From Candidatus Methanophagales archaeon ANME-1-THS (lineage in GTDB: Archaea; Halobacteriota; Syntropharchaeia; Alkanophagales; Methanospirareceae), in NCBI GenBank assembly GCA_004212135.1, contig RXIE01000027.1, forward strand, positions 1-12,509: DNA of 12,509 nucleotides, written 5' to 3'. The position numbers and the translations under genes are program-made. The notes under the pieces are model-generated. The model had not been told where the DNA came from, ran no database searches, and worked only from the letters and a program-made list of their open reading frames with translations. This document shows, one piece after another, positions 1-6,387 of the stretch. Each line of letters opens with the position of its first letter. Positions within the stretch are counted from its first letter, which is position 1.

Positions 1-249
1 CCTCCCCGGCACCCGCAGGTACGAGTTCACTTCTCTAATCATATAGAGCACACACCGTAACCCATTCATTATTTGTTCGTCAGTGCCAAACCCCGAAGCG
101 ACGAGTAACTCCTCAGGTCCCATCGCGAGTACCATCTCTTTTTCAGGATTATCAACGAGGAACTGCCGGTGCCTACCGACCTTAACGATTGCTAAGGTAC
201 CTGTATCTCCGTGCACGAGCAGCATCTCGTTTTTGTCTAACGGGATCAT
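1..249 (-). CDS. Partial conserved-looking protein of unknown function, 3' part outside the window
   Basis: Reading the minus strand from an ATG at 249 gives 83 open codons that run off the left edge. The protein begins MIPLDKNEMLLVHGDTG and continues with a mixed alpha/beta composition (for example GRHRQFLVDNPEKE near residue 26). I do not recognise the family. The ATG is the first possible start after an in-frame stop at 271-273, and no good ribosome-binding site precedes it, so translation may be leaderless. The gene is divergent from thiL. The last nine visible codons lie within a 26-base inverted copy of thiL, so the sequence at the edge may be chimeric and the final residues should be treated with caution. 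The plus strand over this region is also open, but that reading is low-complexity Ser/Thr-rich and looks like a shadow. Confidence 0.5.
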   Translation of the reverse strand, partial: MIPLDKNEMLLVHGDTGTLAIVKVGRHRQFLVDNPEKEMVLAMGPEELLVASGFGTDEQIMNGLRCVLYMIREVNSYLRVPGR

Positions 250-419
250 GGTGCTGTATACCCCGAAATCTCACCATTTCCTTTGGCTCCGGTGGACATC
301 GAAGAACGCCCCCTATACCTATGGTTAATTATTCATGAACTAATAACTATGCTGATTTTAGGAAAGATCAATCGTGATGAATCGTGTGGAGAACCTGGTC
401 AATCTGAGATGACCTAAGC
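250..419. promoter_or_regulatory. Divergent intergenic region between the partial gene and thiL
   Basis: This 170-base stretch separates two divergent genes and holds no gene. An AT-rich stretch at 325-333 (TTAATTATT) could serve as a TATA-like element in either direction. A small inverted repeat, GGTCA at 397-401 and TGACC at 410-414, sits just before the thiL start. It could be a weak hairpin or operator, or chance. Confidence 0.25.
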
Positions 420-1433
420 ATGAAAATAGAAGAGCTCGGTGAGAGAGGATTGATAGAACGGATCGTGAAAGAATTTCATTCGGAGAAGCGACTCGTACCT
501 GCGGGTGCCGGGGAGGACGATTGCGCTGTTATCGATATCGAAAGAGCGAAAGCAGGATATAACTATCTCATAGTGACCACTGATACGCTGCAAGAATCAA
601 CTCATTTCCCTGCCGGCATTTCTCCCTTCCAGATGGGCTGGAGCATCGTTGCGGTGAATTTGAGTGATATCGCAGCGATGGGTGCATACCCCTTTGCGTT
701 TACCATTGCTCTGGGCCTTCCCTTACAGACCGAGACCTCATTTGTGGACGAACTCGTGGCTGGGATCGAGAAATGCGCCTCGTCCTATCATACAGTCGTA
801 GTTGGTGGAGACCTATCGAGGAGCAAAGAGCTTATCTTAACCGGGACGTGTATCGGATTTGCTGATAATCCTGTAAGGAGATCTGGAGCAAAAGTTGGAG
901 ACCTGATATGCGTGACCGGTTCGCTCGGTAACGCTGCGCTCGCCGTGCAGGTGCTAAAAGGTGAGCTGGACGTGCCTGAAAGTATTGGAGCAGTAGCGAA
1001 AAGAGCGCTCTTTCAGCCAGTGCCAAAGGTGAACGAAGGCATTCTCATCGCGAACTCAGGCGTGGCAACCGCAATGATTGATATAAGTGATGGGCTCGCT
1101 CTTTCAATAGCAGAGCTAGCAAAGAGGAGCAAGGTCGGTGCGGAACTGTATGAGGAAAATGTGCCCGTTCTGAGCGAGGAGCTGCGACATAAGAGAGGGT
1201 TAGAGTTATCACCGCATGAACGCAGGGAACTTGCGTTTTATTACGGTGGTGATTACGAGTTACTCTTTACGATTGATCAACGAGCGCTAACAAATGAAGA
1301 CCTGATGAACAGGCTGAAGAGAGAGGTACAAATGAGCATCATCGGTACTGTAGTGCCGCCGGAAGAAGGAGTCTATTTTAAAAAAGGCGAAGTGAAGGAA
1401 ATGATGGAACTGAAAGGGTACCAGCACTTCTAA
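420..1433 (+). CDS. thiL: Thiamine-monophosphate kinase
   Basis: ThiL phosphorylates thiamine monophosphate to thiamine diphosphate with ATP, the last step of thiamine cofactor synthesis in the cytoplasm. The 337-residue protein has the usual length and the AIRS/PurM-like fold signatures in order: GEDDCAVID (31-39), VTTDTLQESTHFP (52-64), NLSDIAAMGAYP (80-91), VVGGDLSRS (128-136), the ATP-related ICVTGSLGNAA (163-173), MIDISDGLA (219-227) and YYGGDYELLF (274-283). The acidic residues in these blocks bind the magnesium ions and phosphates. The start is the ATG at 420; the upstream sequence has no strong ribosome-binding site. The gene converges on coaBC and its TAA stop overlaps the coaBC TAG stop by 4 bases, so the two transcripts have no room for a conventional terminator between them. 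Bases 491-516 recur inverted at the left edge of the window. Confidence 0.95.
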   Translation: MKIEELGERGLIERIVKEFHSEKRLVPAGAGEDDCAVIDIERAKAGYNYLIVTTDTLQESTHFPAGISPFQMGWSIVAVNLSDIAAMGAYPFAFTIALGLPLQTETSFVDELVAGIEKCASSYHTVVVGGDLSRSKELILTGTCIGFADNPVRRSGAKVGDLICVTGSLGNAALAVQVLKGELDVPESIGAVAKRALFQPVPKVNEGILIANSGVATAMIDISDGLALSIAELAKRSKVGAELYEENVPVLSEELRHKRGLELSPHERRELAFYYGGDYELLFTIDQRALTNEDLMNRLKREVQMSIIGTVVPPEEGVYFKKGEVKEMMELKGYQHF

Positions 1434-2599
1434 ACAAGGTCTATCAGCTCGTTCACAATCTCCTCTGCTATTATCCGCTTCGCACCGTTCACATGCTTTA
1501 TGTCATGTGTGCCTTTTCGTAGTATGTAAACGTCGTTTTCTGCTGTTCCTATCCCTCCTTTGCCAATGTCATTAGCAACAACCATCGCAAGGTTATAGCG
1601 CTCCATCTTCTTCTTCTTCGCCCGCCTCAGCAGTTCCTCCTTTGAAACGTTCGTTTCCGCTTTAAAGCCCACGATAACAAGCTCCGGGAATTCGTTCCGT
1701 GCTTCCTCGATCAATTTCCGGGTGGGAGTGAGATGCAACTGTAAATCTCCCGTAGAGGGGAGTTTTACCTCTGATGGCTCAACGGTGAAATCAGAGATCG
1801 CGGCTGCCGAGATAAGTACATCATATCCGTTTCGAAGCTCATTCATGCATACATCGACCATTTCACGTGCAGTCTCGACTCGCAGCTCCTTTATTCCCAG
1901 CACATTCAGCTCTTTGCTGTGCACGAGGGTGACCTCAGCACCTTGTTTATACGCCGCCTTCGCAAGTTCAATCCCCGTTCGACCTGAACTTCTGTTCGTT
2001 AAGATCCTTACAGGGTCTATCGGCTCGATGGTAGGACCGCTTGTAATGAGGATGCGTTTTTCTGCAAGTCTCTGGGGTGAAAGGATATGCTCAACCGTGA
2101 GAATGATCTCTTCAAGCTCGGCGATTTTTGCAAGCCCCTCCTCAATTTTGGGTCCTACAACCGTTACGCCGAGTCTTCTTAACTTCAGAAGGTTCTCGAT
2201 CAGAACAGGGCTCTTATAGATGGACTCATGCATTGCCGGCACGATTATGATGGGTATTCCTGAGCCGAACGCGGTGGTTGCAAATGCCGTCACGGGTGTA
2301 TCTGATACTCCAGTCGCTACTTTGTTGAGCGTGTTTGCCGTGCACGGCGCGATGATAAAAAGGTCTGCTGACCCTTCCATCCCAAGAAACTCGACATGCT
2401 CTATATTCCCCATCAATTTCGTTATCACCTCATGCCCCGTGGCATAGTGAAGCGTATAGGGATGAATTATCTCCGTTGCGGCTTCACTCATCACGCCGTA
2501 TACATCTGCACCATGCCGTATCAATTCGCGTGCAAGTTCAACCGTTTTAACGGCTGCGATAGAGCCTGTGACACCTAAAACTATCTTCCTCCCCAGCAA
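1430..2599 (-). CDS. coaBC: Bifunctional phosphopantothenoylcysteine decarboxylase / phosphopantothenate-cysteine ligase
   Basis: CoaBC (Dfp) couples 4'-phosphopantothenate to cysteine and decarboxylates the product to phosphopantetheine, two steps of coenzyme A synthesis. From a TTG start at 2599 it has 389 residues, close to the family norm. The N-terminal flavoprotein half shows VLGVTGSIAAVK (7-18), SEAATEIIHP (38-47), a histidine in IEHVEF (66-71) at the catalytic position, APCTANTLNKVATG (84-97) and the substrate clamp PAMHESIY (121-128). The ligase half shows ILITSGPTIEPIDPVRILTN (183-202), SSGRTG (204-209) and the Lys-rich KKKKMERYNLAMVVAND (328-344). An ATG reading frame begins further upstream at 2710, but it would run through the tRNA gene and add 37 residues unlike the family, so I prefer the TTG. 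The stop overlaps the thiL stop. Confidence 0.93.
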   Translation of the reverse strand: MLGRKIVLGVTGSIAAVKTVELARELIRHGADVYGVMSEAATEIIHPYTLHYATGHEVITKLMGNIEHVEFLGMEGSADLFIIAPCTANTLNKVATGVSDTPVTAFATTAFGSGIPIIIVPAMHESIYKSPVLIENLLKLRRLGVTVVGPKIEEGLAKIAELEEIILTVEHILSPQRLAEKRILITSGPTIEPIDPVRILTNRSSGRTGIELAKAAYKQGAEVTLVHSKELNVLGIKELRVETAREMVDVCMNELRNGYDVLISAAAISDFTVEPSEVKLPSTGDLQLHLTPTRKLIEEARNEFPELVIVGFKAETNVSKEELLRRAKKKKMERYNLAMVVANDIGKGGIGTAENDVYILRKGTHDIKHVNGAKRIIAEEIVNELIDLV

Positions 2600-2668
2600 C
2601 GAATGACTTTTTGTCCCTTTTATCCTCAGGGTTGGGTGGAGGCCTCGTTCTCGTTCTACTACAATGGA

Positions 2669-2741
2669 TGGACCGGTCGGGATTTGAACCCGAGGCCTCT
2701 CACACGCCAAGCGAGCGATCTTCCACCTGATCTACCGGCCC
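2669..2741 (-). tRNA. tRNA-Ala (anticodon GGC)
   Basis: Read on the minus strand from 2741, a 73-base cloverleaf is clear: acceptor GGGCCGG pairs with CCGGTCC, D arm GATC/GATC, anticodon stem CTCGC/GTGAG around loop TTGGCGT, and T arm TCGGG-TTCAAAT-CCCGA. The anticodon GGC reads GCC alanine codons. The G3-T70 wobble pair in the acceptor stem is the known alanine identity element, so two independent signs agree. There is no intron. CCA is not encoded (A73 is followed by TCC), as is usual in archaea. The gene sits 69 bases upstream of the coaBC start on the same strand. Confidence 0.97.
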
Positions 2742-2760
2742 CTCTTTGTTCCTTTGTTCC

Positions 2761-2767
2761 TTTTATA
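2761..2767 (-). promoter_or_regulatory. TATA box for tRNA-Ala
   Basis: On the minus strand TATAAAA lies 20-26 bases upstream of the mature tRNA 5' end, the expected distance for an archaeal TBP site. Between it and the gene is a tandem 8-base repeat, TTTGTTCC twice on the plus strand at 2745-2760. Confidence 0.6.
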
Positions 2768-2813
2768 CTCACTATTTCTTTGGTAAAGCTTTTTAAAGAT
2801 TACAGTCTCCTGG

Positions 2814-2840
2814 CGGAAAGCCAACGGCTTTAGTCATTGG
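2814..2840. repeat. Imperfect hairpin resembling an IS200/IS605-type end remnant
   Basis: The run CCAACGGC-TTTA-GTCATTGG (2821-2840) can fold with an eight-pair imperfect stem and a TTTA loop. An overlapping alternative is the perfect AAAGCC-AAC-GGCTTT (2817-2831). Subterminal hairpins of this general form occur at IS200/IS605 ends. No tnpA or tnpB gene is present, so this would be a solitary remnant. The resemblance is from memory and could be chance. Confidence 0.25.
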
Positions 2841-2849
2841 ATGAATGCG

Positions 2850-2865
2850 ATATAAATATATATAA
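2850..2865 (+). promoter_or_regulatory. TATA-like promoter of the ATPase-PIN operon
   Basis: ATATAAATATATATAA at 2850-2865 is a strong TATA-like stretch about 30-45 bases before the leader ORF. It predicts a transcript start near 2885-2890, just upstream of the first ATG at 2895. Confidence 0.5.
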
Positions 2866-2894
2866 TCTTCTTTTTTAAAATATAGGTGCGTTAC

Positions 2895-2963
2895 ATGAAG
2901 AAGACGCTTGTAGCGACGGTAATAAAGCCGAGAAGGAATATGTGGGCTGAGGAAAATGTTTAA
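2895..2963 (+). CDS. Possible 22-residue leader ORF overlapping the ATPase start
   Basis: An ATG at 2895 opens a 22-codon frame (MKKTLVATVIKPRRNMWA and four more residues) ending with TAA at 2961-2963. An AGGTG motif lies about 6 bases upstream, and the TATA-like element sits at a fitting distance. The frame overlaps the ATPase start (2956) by 8 bases in a different frame, an arrangement that permits translational coupling. The peptide is basic and matches nothing I know. It could be a leader peptide, the stub of a decayed gene, or chance. It is too short for composition to decide. Confidence 0.3.
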   Translation: MKKTLVATVIKPRRNMWAEENV

Positions 2964-4170
2964 AAGTATATATGTCAAGAATTTTAAGCCATTTCGAACC
3001 GTAACACTCCCACTTTCGCGGATAAATTTACTTATAGGTCCGAACAACGCCGGAAAGACATCCATATTGGAAGCCATAATGACAATGAAATATATTTTCA
3101 GCAATGAATATGGATGGCGAATGGAAAAGGTATACTCTTTCTTTGAGGACAAAAAGATACCAAAGTTTACTCCGCGGATAGATTTTAAGAGGCTTGTTTA
3201 TGCTCAGGATGAAAAGAAAGAAATAAAATTAGGCTGCGCAATCACGAAAGAAGAAAAAGAAGTATCAAAAATTTTCGGCTTCTCTCCTTCAAGAGGCAGT
3301 TACGAAATAGAATCTCAAGGAAAGACCTTCCTTGTGGAGGGAAAAATGGAAAGAAGTGAAAAATATGAAATAAAAGAGAACAGTTTTGGAGAAGTTAAAG
3401 CTGGTGCAGGTTCTTTCAATTCTTTATTTATCATTAACACAGGGCTTTCAGAAATTGAGGAGATTGGACTAAATTTTAGAGATGCCGTAGGGAAAATATT
3501 TTTCATTCATTCATATCGAGGCACGCACGAATCTCTTAGAGAAATCCCTTCAAATTTATATAAACCTGAGGAGGCAACGCTGAAAAATGCCTTTGATATT
3601 TTATACTTCATAAGAGAACGAGCTGGTTATGAGTATATTGTAAAAACGATAAACGATTTCCTGAAGAAATATGGGCTGGATAATATAAGGGCACTCCCAG
3701 CACCTCAAAATCACTATGAAGTGGTGGTGAAAGATGCAGAACTTAACATAGATATAAACATATCGCAAATAGGTTTTGGGATAAATCAGCTTTTACCAAT
3801 GATTATACTCCTCAGTTATTATCCCGATGAAAGTCTTATTCTTATAGAACAGCCTGAGTTGCACATGCATCCAAGGATGCAAGCAGAGTTTGCTTCTCTT
3901 CTTCCAGAGTTAATCGAAAAGAAAAAACATCAAATCCTAATAGAAACCCATTCTGAGCACATAATCTTCAGCCTACTGAACCTGATTGCGAAAAAAACAC
4001 TCAATATCTCCGATTTAAACATTTTTTATGTAAAAAAAGAGGGAAAGGAGGCGAAGTGTGAGAAATTAAAGATTACCGATATTGGCACTATAGAAGGGGG
4101 TTTGCCGGAGTTTTTCGAAGGAGATATAGACATTCTTGTAGAATGGATGAAAGCAATTTCTAAAGAGTGA
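2956..4170 (+). CDS. AAA family ATPase, ABC/OLD-like, putative defence ATPase
   Basis: This 404-residue protein has the SMC/ABC-type ATPase layout seen in OLD-like and AAA_15/AAA_21 proteins. It opens with a beta-strand start, MFKSIYVKNFKPFRTVTL, and the Walker A GPNNAGKTS (28-36). The middle is a less conserved insertion of about 200 residues. Then come an ABC-signature-like segment SQIGFGINQLLPMI (270-283), Walker B LILIEQPELHMHP (294-306) with the catalytic Glu in the EQPE segment, and the switch segment ETHSEH (330-335). The C-terminus is not a TOPRIM nuclease, unlike classic OLD proteins. The start is supported by GAGGA 4-5 bases upstream. The PIN-like gene follows after 4 bases, so the two are almost certainly cotranscribed. 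Both are clearly more AT-rich than thiL or coaBC, which suggests transfer. Paired ATPase and nuclease genes are typical of anti-phage systems such as Septu or PARIS; the role here is inferred. Confidence 0.85.
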   Translation: MFKSIYVKNFKPFRTVTLPLSRINLLIGPNNAGKTSILEAIMTMKYIFSNEYGWRMEKVYSFFEDKKIPKFTPRIDFKRLVYAQDEKKEIKLGCAITKEEKEVSKIFGFSPSRGSYEIESQGKTFLVEGKMERSEKYEIKENSFGEVKAGAGSFNSLFIINTGLSEIEEIGLNFRDAVGKIFFIHSYRGTHESLREIPSNLYKPEEATLKNAFDILYFIRERAGYEYIVKTINDFLKKYGLDNIRALPAPQNHYEVVVKDAELNIDINISQIGFGINQLLPMIILLSYYPDESLILIEQPELHMHPRMQAEFASLLPELIEKKKHQILIETHSEHIIFSLLNLIAKKTLNISDLNIFYVKKEGKEAKCEKLKITDIGTIEGGLPEFFEGDIDILVEWMKAISKE

Positions 4171-4174
4171 TTTT

Positions 4175-4609
4175 ATGCCTCTCGTTGTTGTTATTGATGC
4201 TTCTGCACTTGAAAGCATTCTAACAAATATGCCTTCTTTTTGGGAAGGAATAAAGAGAGGAGGAACAAAAGTAGTAATAGGAAAACCGAGACTAGTAAAG
4301 CAATATAGCAAAAGGATCAACGATATGAGAAGGAATGGGGTATTAGAGCGAGGTTCTCATGTTTTACGCCATTTAATGTCTCTTGCTTTATGGGTGGGCG
4401 ATAAAAATTATGATAAAAGCAGACACGGATTCCGATGTCGAGAGAAAATACCAAGGAAAGACATACATCTCTTTGTAGCAGCAAAAGAGGCAGCATTGAG
4501 AGAAAATATTAAGGAGTGCTTAATTCTTTCTTTGGATAGCAGCGTAATTAGGGTTGAGCAATGTGAAAACGGGAGAAATGTAAGAATTATAGTCAAAGAG
4601 CAATTATAA
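4175..4609 (+). CDS. PIN-like nuclease, partner of the AAA ATPase
   Basis: The 144-residue protein resembles a PIN ribonuclease. It begins with strand-plus-Asp VVVIDASALES (Asp8), carries KDIHLFVAAKEA (Asp96) like the third acidic position of PIN domains, and has LILSLDSSVI (Asp121) like the fourth. The second position, normally Glu after a strand (as in LLEEY), appears to be PRLVKQYSKRI with Gln43, so one metal ligand may be altered. The PIN call rests on these motifs and the length, not on a search. The gene starts 4 bases after the ATPase stop with only a weak GAGTGAT upstream, which fits translational coupling. If it is a nuclease, the ATPase would be expected to sense or gate it. A VapC-type toxin with an unusual partner is an alternative. 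Confidence 0.65.
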   Translation: MPLVVVIDASALESILTNMPSFWEGIKRGGTKVVIGKPRLVKQYSKRINDMRRNGVLERGSHVLRHLMSLALWVGDKNYDKSRHGFRCREKIPRKDIHLFVAAKEAALRENIKECLILSLDSSVIRVEQCENGRNVRIIVKEQL

Positions 4610-4683
4610 AATCATAACCACATTTTATACCTATCCCTATGCCCCTCAAAGGAACAGACTGCTCTAATAGTGGTGGGAGGATG

Positions 4684-5142
4684 TTACAGATACCTCGATA
4701 CATCCTCTATCATGCGCTCACAATAAAAGCACCTGAATAGAGGAGGATTCTCGCTCACCGTGATGAACCTGGATATAACCGGCTCCCGTTCTGCATTCGA
4801 TATGCAATTGGGATTCGCACATCGTATAATACCTTCTATTGACTCTGGAAGGTAGACCTTATGCTTTTCTATTACTTCTGAATCCCTTATTATGTTTATC
4901 GTTGCATTTGGTGCGATCAGAGCGATTTTATCAACTTCTTCAGGCTTGAGCTCCCGGTCTTCTACCTTCACGATGTCCTTCCTGCCCATCTTCTTACTTC
5001 GTACGTTCATCACCACGCTTACCACTGTATCCGTCCTTGCATTTATCTCCAATATCTTCAGCACATTCAGAGCTTGTCCCGCTGCGATATGGTCAATAAC
5101 CGTTCCATTTTTGATTGGCACGACTTTTAGTTCTTTCTTCAT
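4684..5142 (-). CDS. pyrI: Aspartate carbamoyltransferase regulatory subunit
   Basis: PyrI is the nucleotide-binding regulatory chain of aspartate transcarbamylase, the committed step of pyrimidine synthesis; it has no catalytic activity itself. The 152-residue protein has the normal length. The N-terminal effector domain shows VVPIKNGTVIDHIAAGQAL (7-25) and IALIAPNATINIIRD (73-87). The C-terminal zinc domain carries four cysteines, C108 and C113 in CANPNC and C138 and C141 in CFYC, which bind zinc and contact PyrB. The start ATG at 5142 overlaps the stop of the upstream membrane-protein fragment as ATGA, with GAGGAAAAG just upstream as a possible ribosome-binding site. The catalytic gene pyrB, usually adjacent in archaea, is absent from the window. 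Confidence 0.95.
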   Translation of the reverse strand: MKKELKVVPIKNGTVIDHIAAGQALNVLKILEINARTDTVVSVVMNVRSKKMGRKDIVKVEDRELKPEEVDKIALIAPNATINIIRDSEVIEKHKVYLPESIEGIIRCANPNCISNAEREPVISRFITVSENPPLFRCFYCERMIEDVSRYL

Positions 5143-5402
5143 TTCTTCTTTTCTTCCTCTGAAATGGTCTTAGCTTCAGCTTGCCTCACTACTCTATCAA
5201 AGAATCGTTCTGAGATGCCAAATAAGATAGCTAACCCCAACACAACAGGGGTTGGGGTTTGGATAACTCCTAGATTTGGAATGATTGCTGTGAGATCAAG
5301 TATTTTCAGCGCTTGAAGCAAGACAAATAGTAGAAGACCAGCAAAGGCACCCAGGGCCCCTACTAACGGAGCGAGGAAAAGAGTTACCCAGTACACGCCT
5401 TA
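5139..5402 (-). CDS. 3' fragment of a split membrane-protein gene
   Basis: This open stretch encodes VYWVTLFLAPLVGALGAFAG, a second hydrophobic segment (VVLGLAILFGISERFF) and a charged tail ending KTISEEEKKK. It probably has no start of its own: the first usable codon is a GTG at 5396, one codon after an in-frame TAA (5400-5402). Reading upstream through that TAA, the same frame continues as SRLQRVLISKEIPTD, then the stop, then GVYWVTLF. This joins smoothly to the neighbouring upstream fragment after a one-base frame change near 5446-5453. From memory, related proteins carry a Tyr (PTDYG) at the stop position. I therefore read this as the C-terminal part of one gene broken by a frameshift and a nonsense codon. 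Its end overlaps the pyrI start by ATGA. Confidence 0.6.
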
Positions 5403-5421
5403 GTCAGTGGGTATCTCCTTG

Positions 5422-6057
5422 CTAATTAATACACGCTGCAAGCGGCTGAGCCAGTCCACCTATTCCCCCAGCCATTAGCACGAGCCCATAACCATAGCAC
5501 TGTAAGCCAAAAATAAACAGAAGTCCAATTAGAATCAACCACGTTACCTTATTTTGCAGAGTCGCCAGGATGGCAAACTCGCTGTCTCGTGCATCGTAAA
5601 GGTCAGCTAAGAACTGGTTTAGGGTTGCCTGAGATTGGTCAAGTCCCCAACTCCGTGTATCTTTCAGAGCGTCTTGCCACACTTCTTTCTTTTCTTTTCG
5701 CAAATCGCTGAGCTCTCCCACAGCCCGCTTCAGGCGGGCAGTGACAGCAGCAGGTGAGAGGATCCACGCAGCATGCCTTTCAGCTTCGTGAATCTTGCTC
5801 CAAGTAGCAAGTTCGCGTGAGCTGCTCCATGCGAAGAAAGCCTTCAACCAATTCCACTTATTCCACTTTATTAGGGTCTCGGCTTCGTTAAGCAACTTGT
5901 TTACTTCTTCCAAGATGACTTTCTCGCGTTGAGTGGTTACCTCAGGTGCTTTCTGCTCAATTTTGAGACGAATCCGCACATTATTAATTTGCGCCTGTGC
6001 CCAAAAGTAGGTAGGGCGGGCGATAAAGAGCGTACGCACATATAGAAATATGAACAA
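5422..6057 (-). CDS. 5' fragment of a split membrane-protein gene, cut at its start by an IS element
   Basis: The frame encodes about 211 residues: a segment ARPTYFWAQAQINNVRIRL near residue 13, a long charged helical region (residues 30-165, rich in Glu, Lys and Trp, probably coiled coil) and a membrane segment VTWLILIGLLFIFG near 170-183, continuing into a Gly-rich stretch MAGGIGGLAQP. It ends at TAG (5422-5424) right after leaving the frame used by the next fragment. The nominal TTG start at 6057 lies inside the end of the IS91-like element, so the genuine 5' end is either an internal GTG near 6040 or has been removed by the insertion. The function is unknown; the architecture suggests a membrane-anchored structural or sensory protein. 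Together with the fragment at 5139-5402 it forms one pseudogene or an erroneously sequenced intact gene. Confidence 0.6.
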   Translation of the reverse strand: MFIFLYVRTLFIARPTYFWAQAQINNVRIRLKIEQKAPEVTTQREKVILEEVNKLLNEAETLIKWNKWNWLKAFFAWSSSRELATWSKIHEAERHAAWILSPAAVTARLKRAVGELSDLRKEKKEVWQDALKDTRSWGLDQSQATLNQFLADLYDARDSEFAILATLQNKVTWLILIGLLFIFGLQCYGYGLVLMAGGIGGLAQPLAACIN

Positions 6058-6059
6058 AA

Positions 6060-6070
6060 CCCCTTCGGGG
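6060..6070 (-). terminator. GC hairpin followed by T-run at the IS end
   Basis: On the minus strand CCCC-GAA-GGGG is followed by TTTTGTTC. It could terminate the transposase transcript and could also be the structured origin end of the rolling-circle element. The two roles are not exclusive. Confidence 0.45.
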
Positions 6071-6084
6071 AAATTTAGAGCGCC

Positions 6085-6251
6085 TTAGCTGGCACAGAGA
6101 TAGTTCCAATCGTCCAATTTAGTACCGAATTCCCATTTTGCTGATATCGGAGGCGGATCTTCCTTGAAGAACATCACAAATTCCATTCGTGAACCGCACT
6201 TTGGACATCTTGGAAATGATTTATCACCAAATTCTTCCATTTTGCACTGCC
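6085..6251 (-). pseudogene. Displaced 3' coding end of the IS91-like transposase
   Basis: Past the present transposase stop, the original reading frame is still visible: SFPRCPKCGSRMEF, a hydrophobic FVMFF, then WEFGTKLDDWNYLCAS and TAA at 6085-6087. It includes a CPKCG zinc-ribbon-like motif. It follows naturally if one 89-base repeat unit is removed, giving a transposase of about 418-420 residues. The segment is now separated from the gene by the frameshift that the duplication causes. Confidence 0.7.
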
Positions 6252-6387
6252 TTATACTTGAATGTGATAAATATCGTTTATACTTTGATATCCATTTATT
6301 GGAAATGATTTATCACCAAATTCTTCCATTTTGCACTGCCTTATACTTGAATGTGATAAATATCGTTTATACTTTGATATCCATTTA
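6210..6387. repeat. Perfect 89-bp tandem duplication
   Basis: Bases 6210-6298 and 6299-6387 are identical along their whole length, starting TTGGAAATGATTTATC and ending GATATCCATTTA. The period is not a multiple of three. The unit lies within the transposase gene and shifts its frame. The identity implies a recent event, or a local assembly duplication. Confidence 0.95.

Noticed and set aside
83..328. Plus-strand open frame of 81 codons near the left edge
   Set aside because: It is Ser/Thr-rich without recognisable features and overlaps a better minus-strand frame; read as a shadow.
1722..2578. Long plus-strand open frames opposite coaBC
   Set aside because: They mirror the codon pattern of a clear coaBC gene and have no family resemblance.
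2600..2710. Upstream extension of coaBC to an ATG at 2710
   Set aside because: It would begin inside tRNA-Ala and add 37 residues that do not resemble the family; the TTG at 2599 gives a normal N-terminus.
2745..2760. Tandem TTTGTTCC repeat as an integration or attachment site
   Set aside because: It lies at the 5' side of the tRNA, not at the 3' end normally used by integrases, and has no distant second copy or integrase gene.
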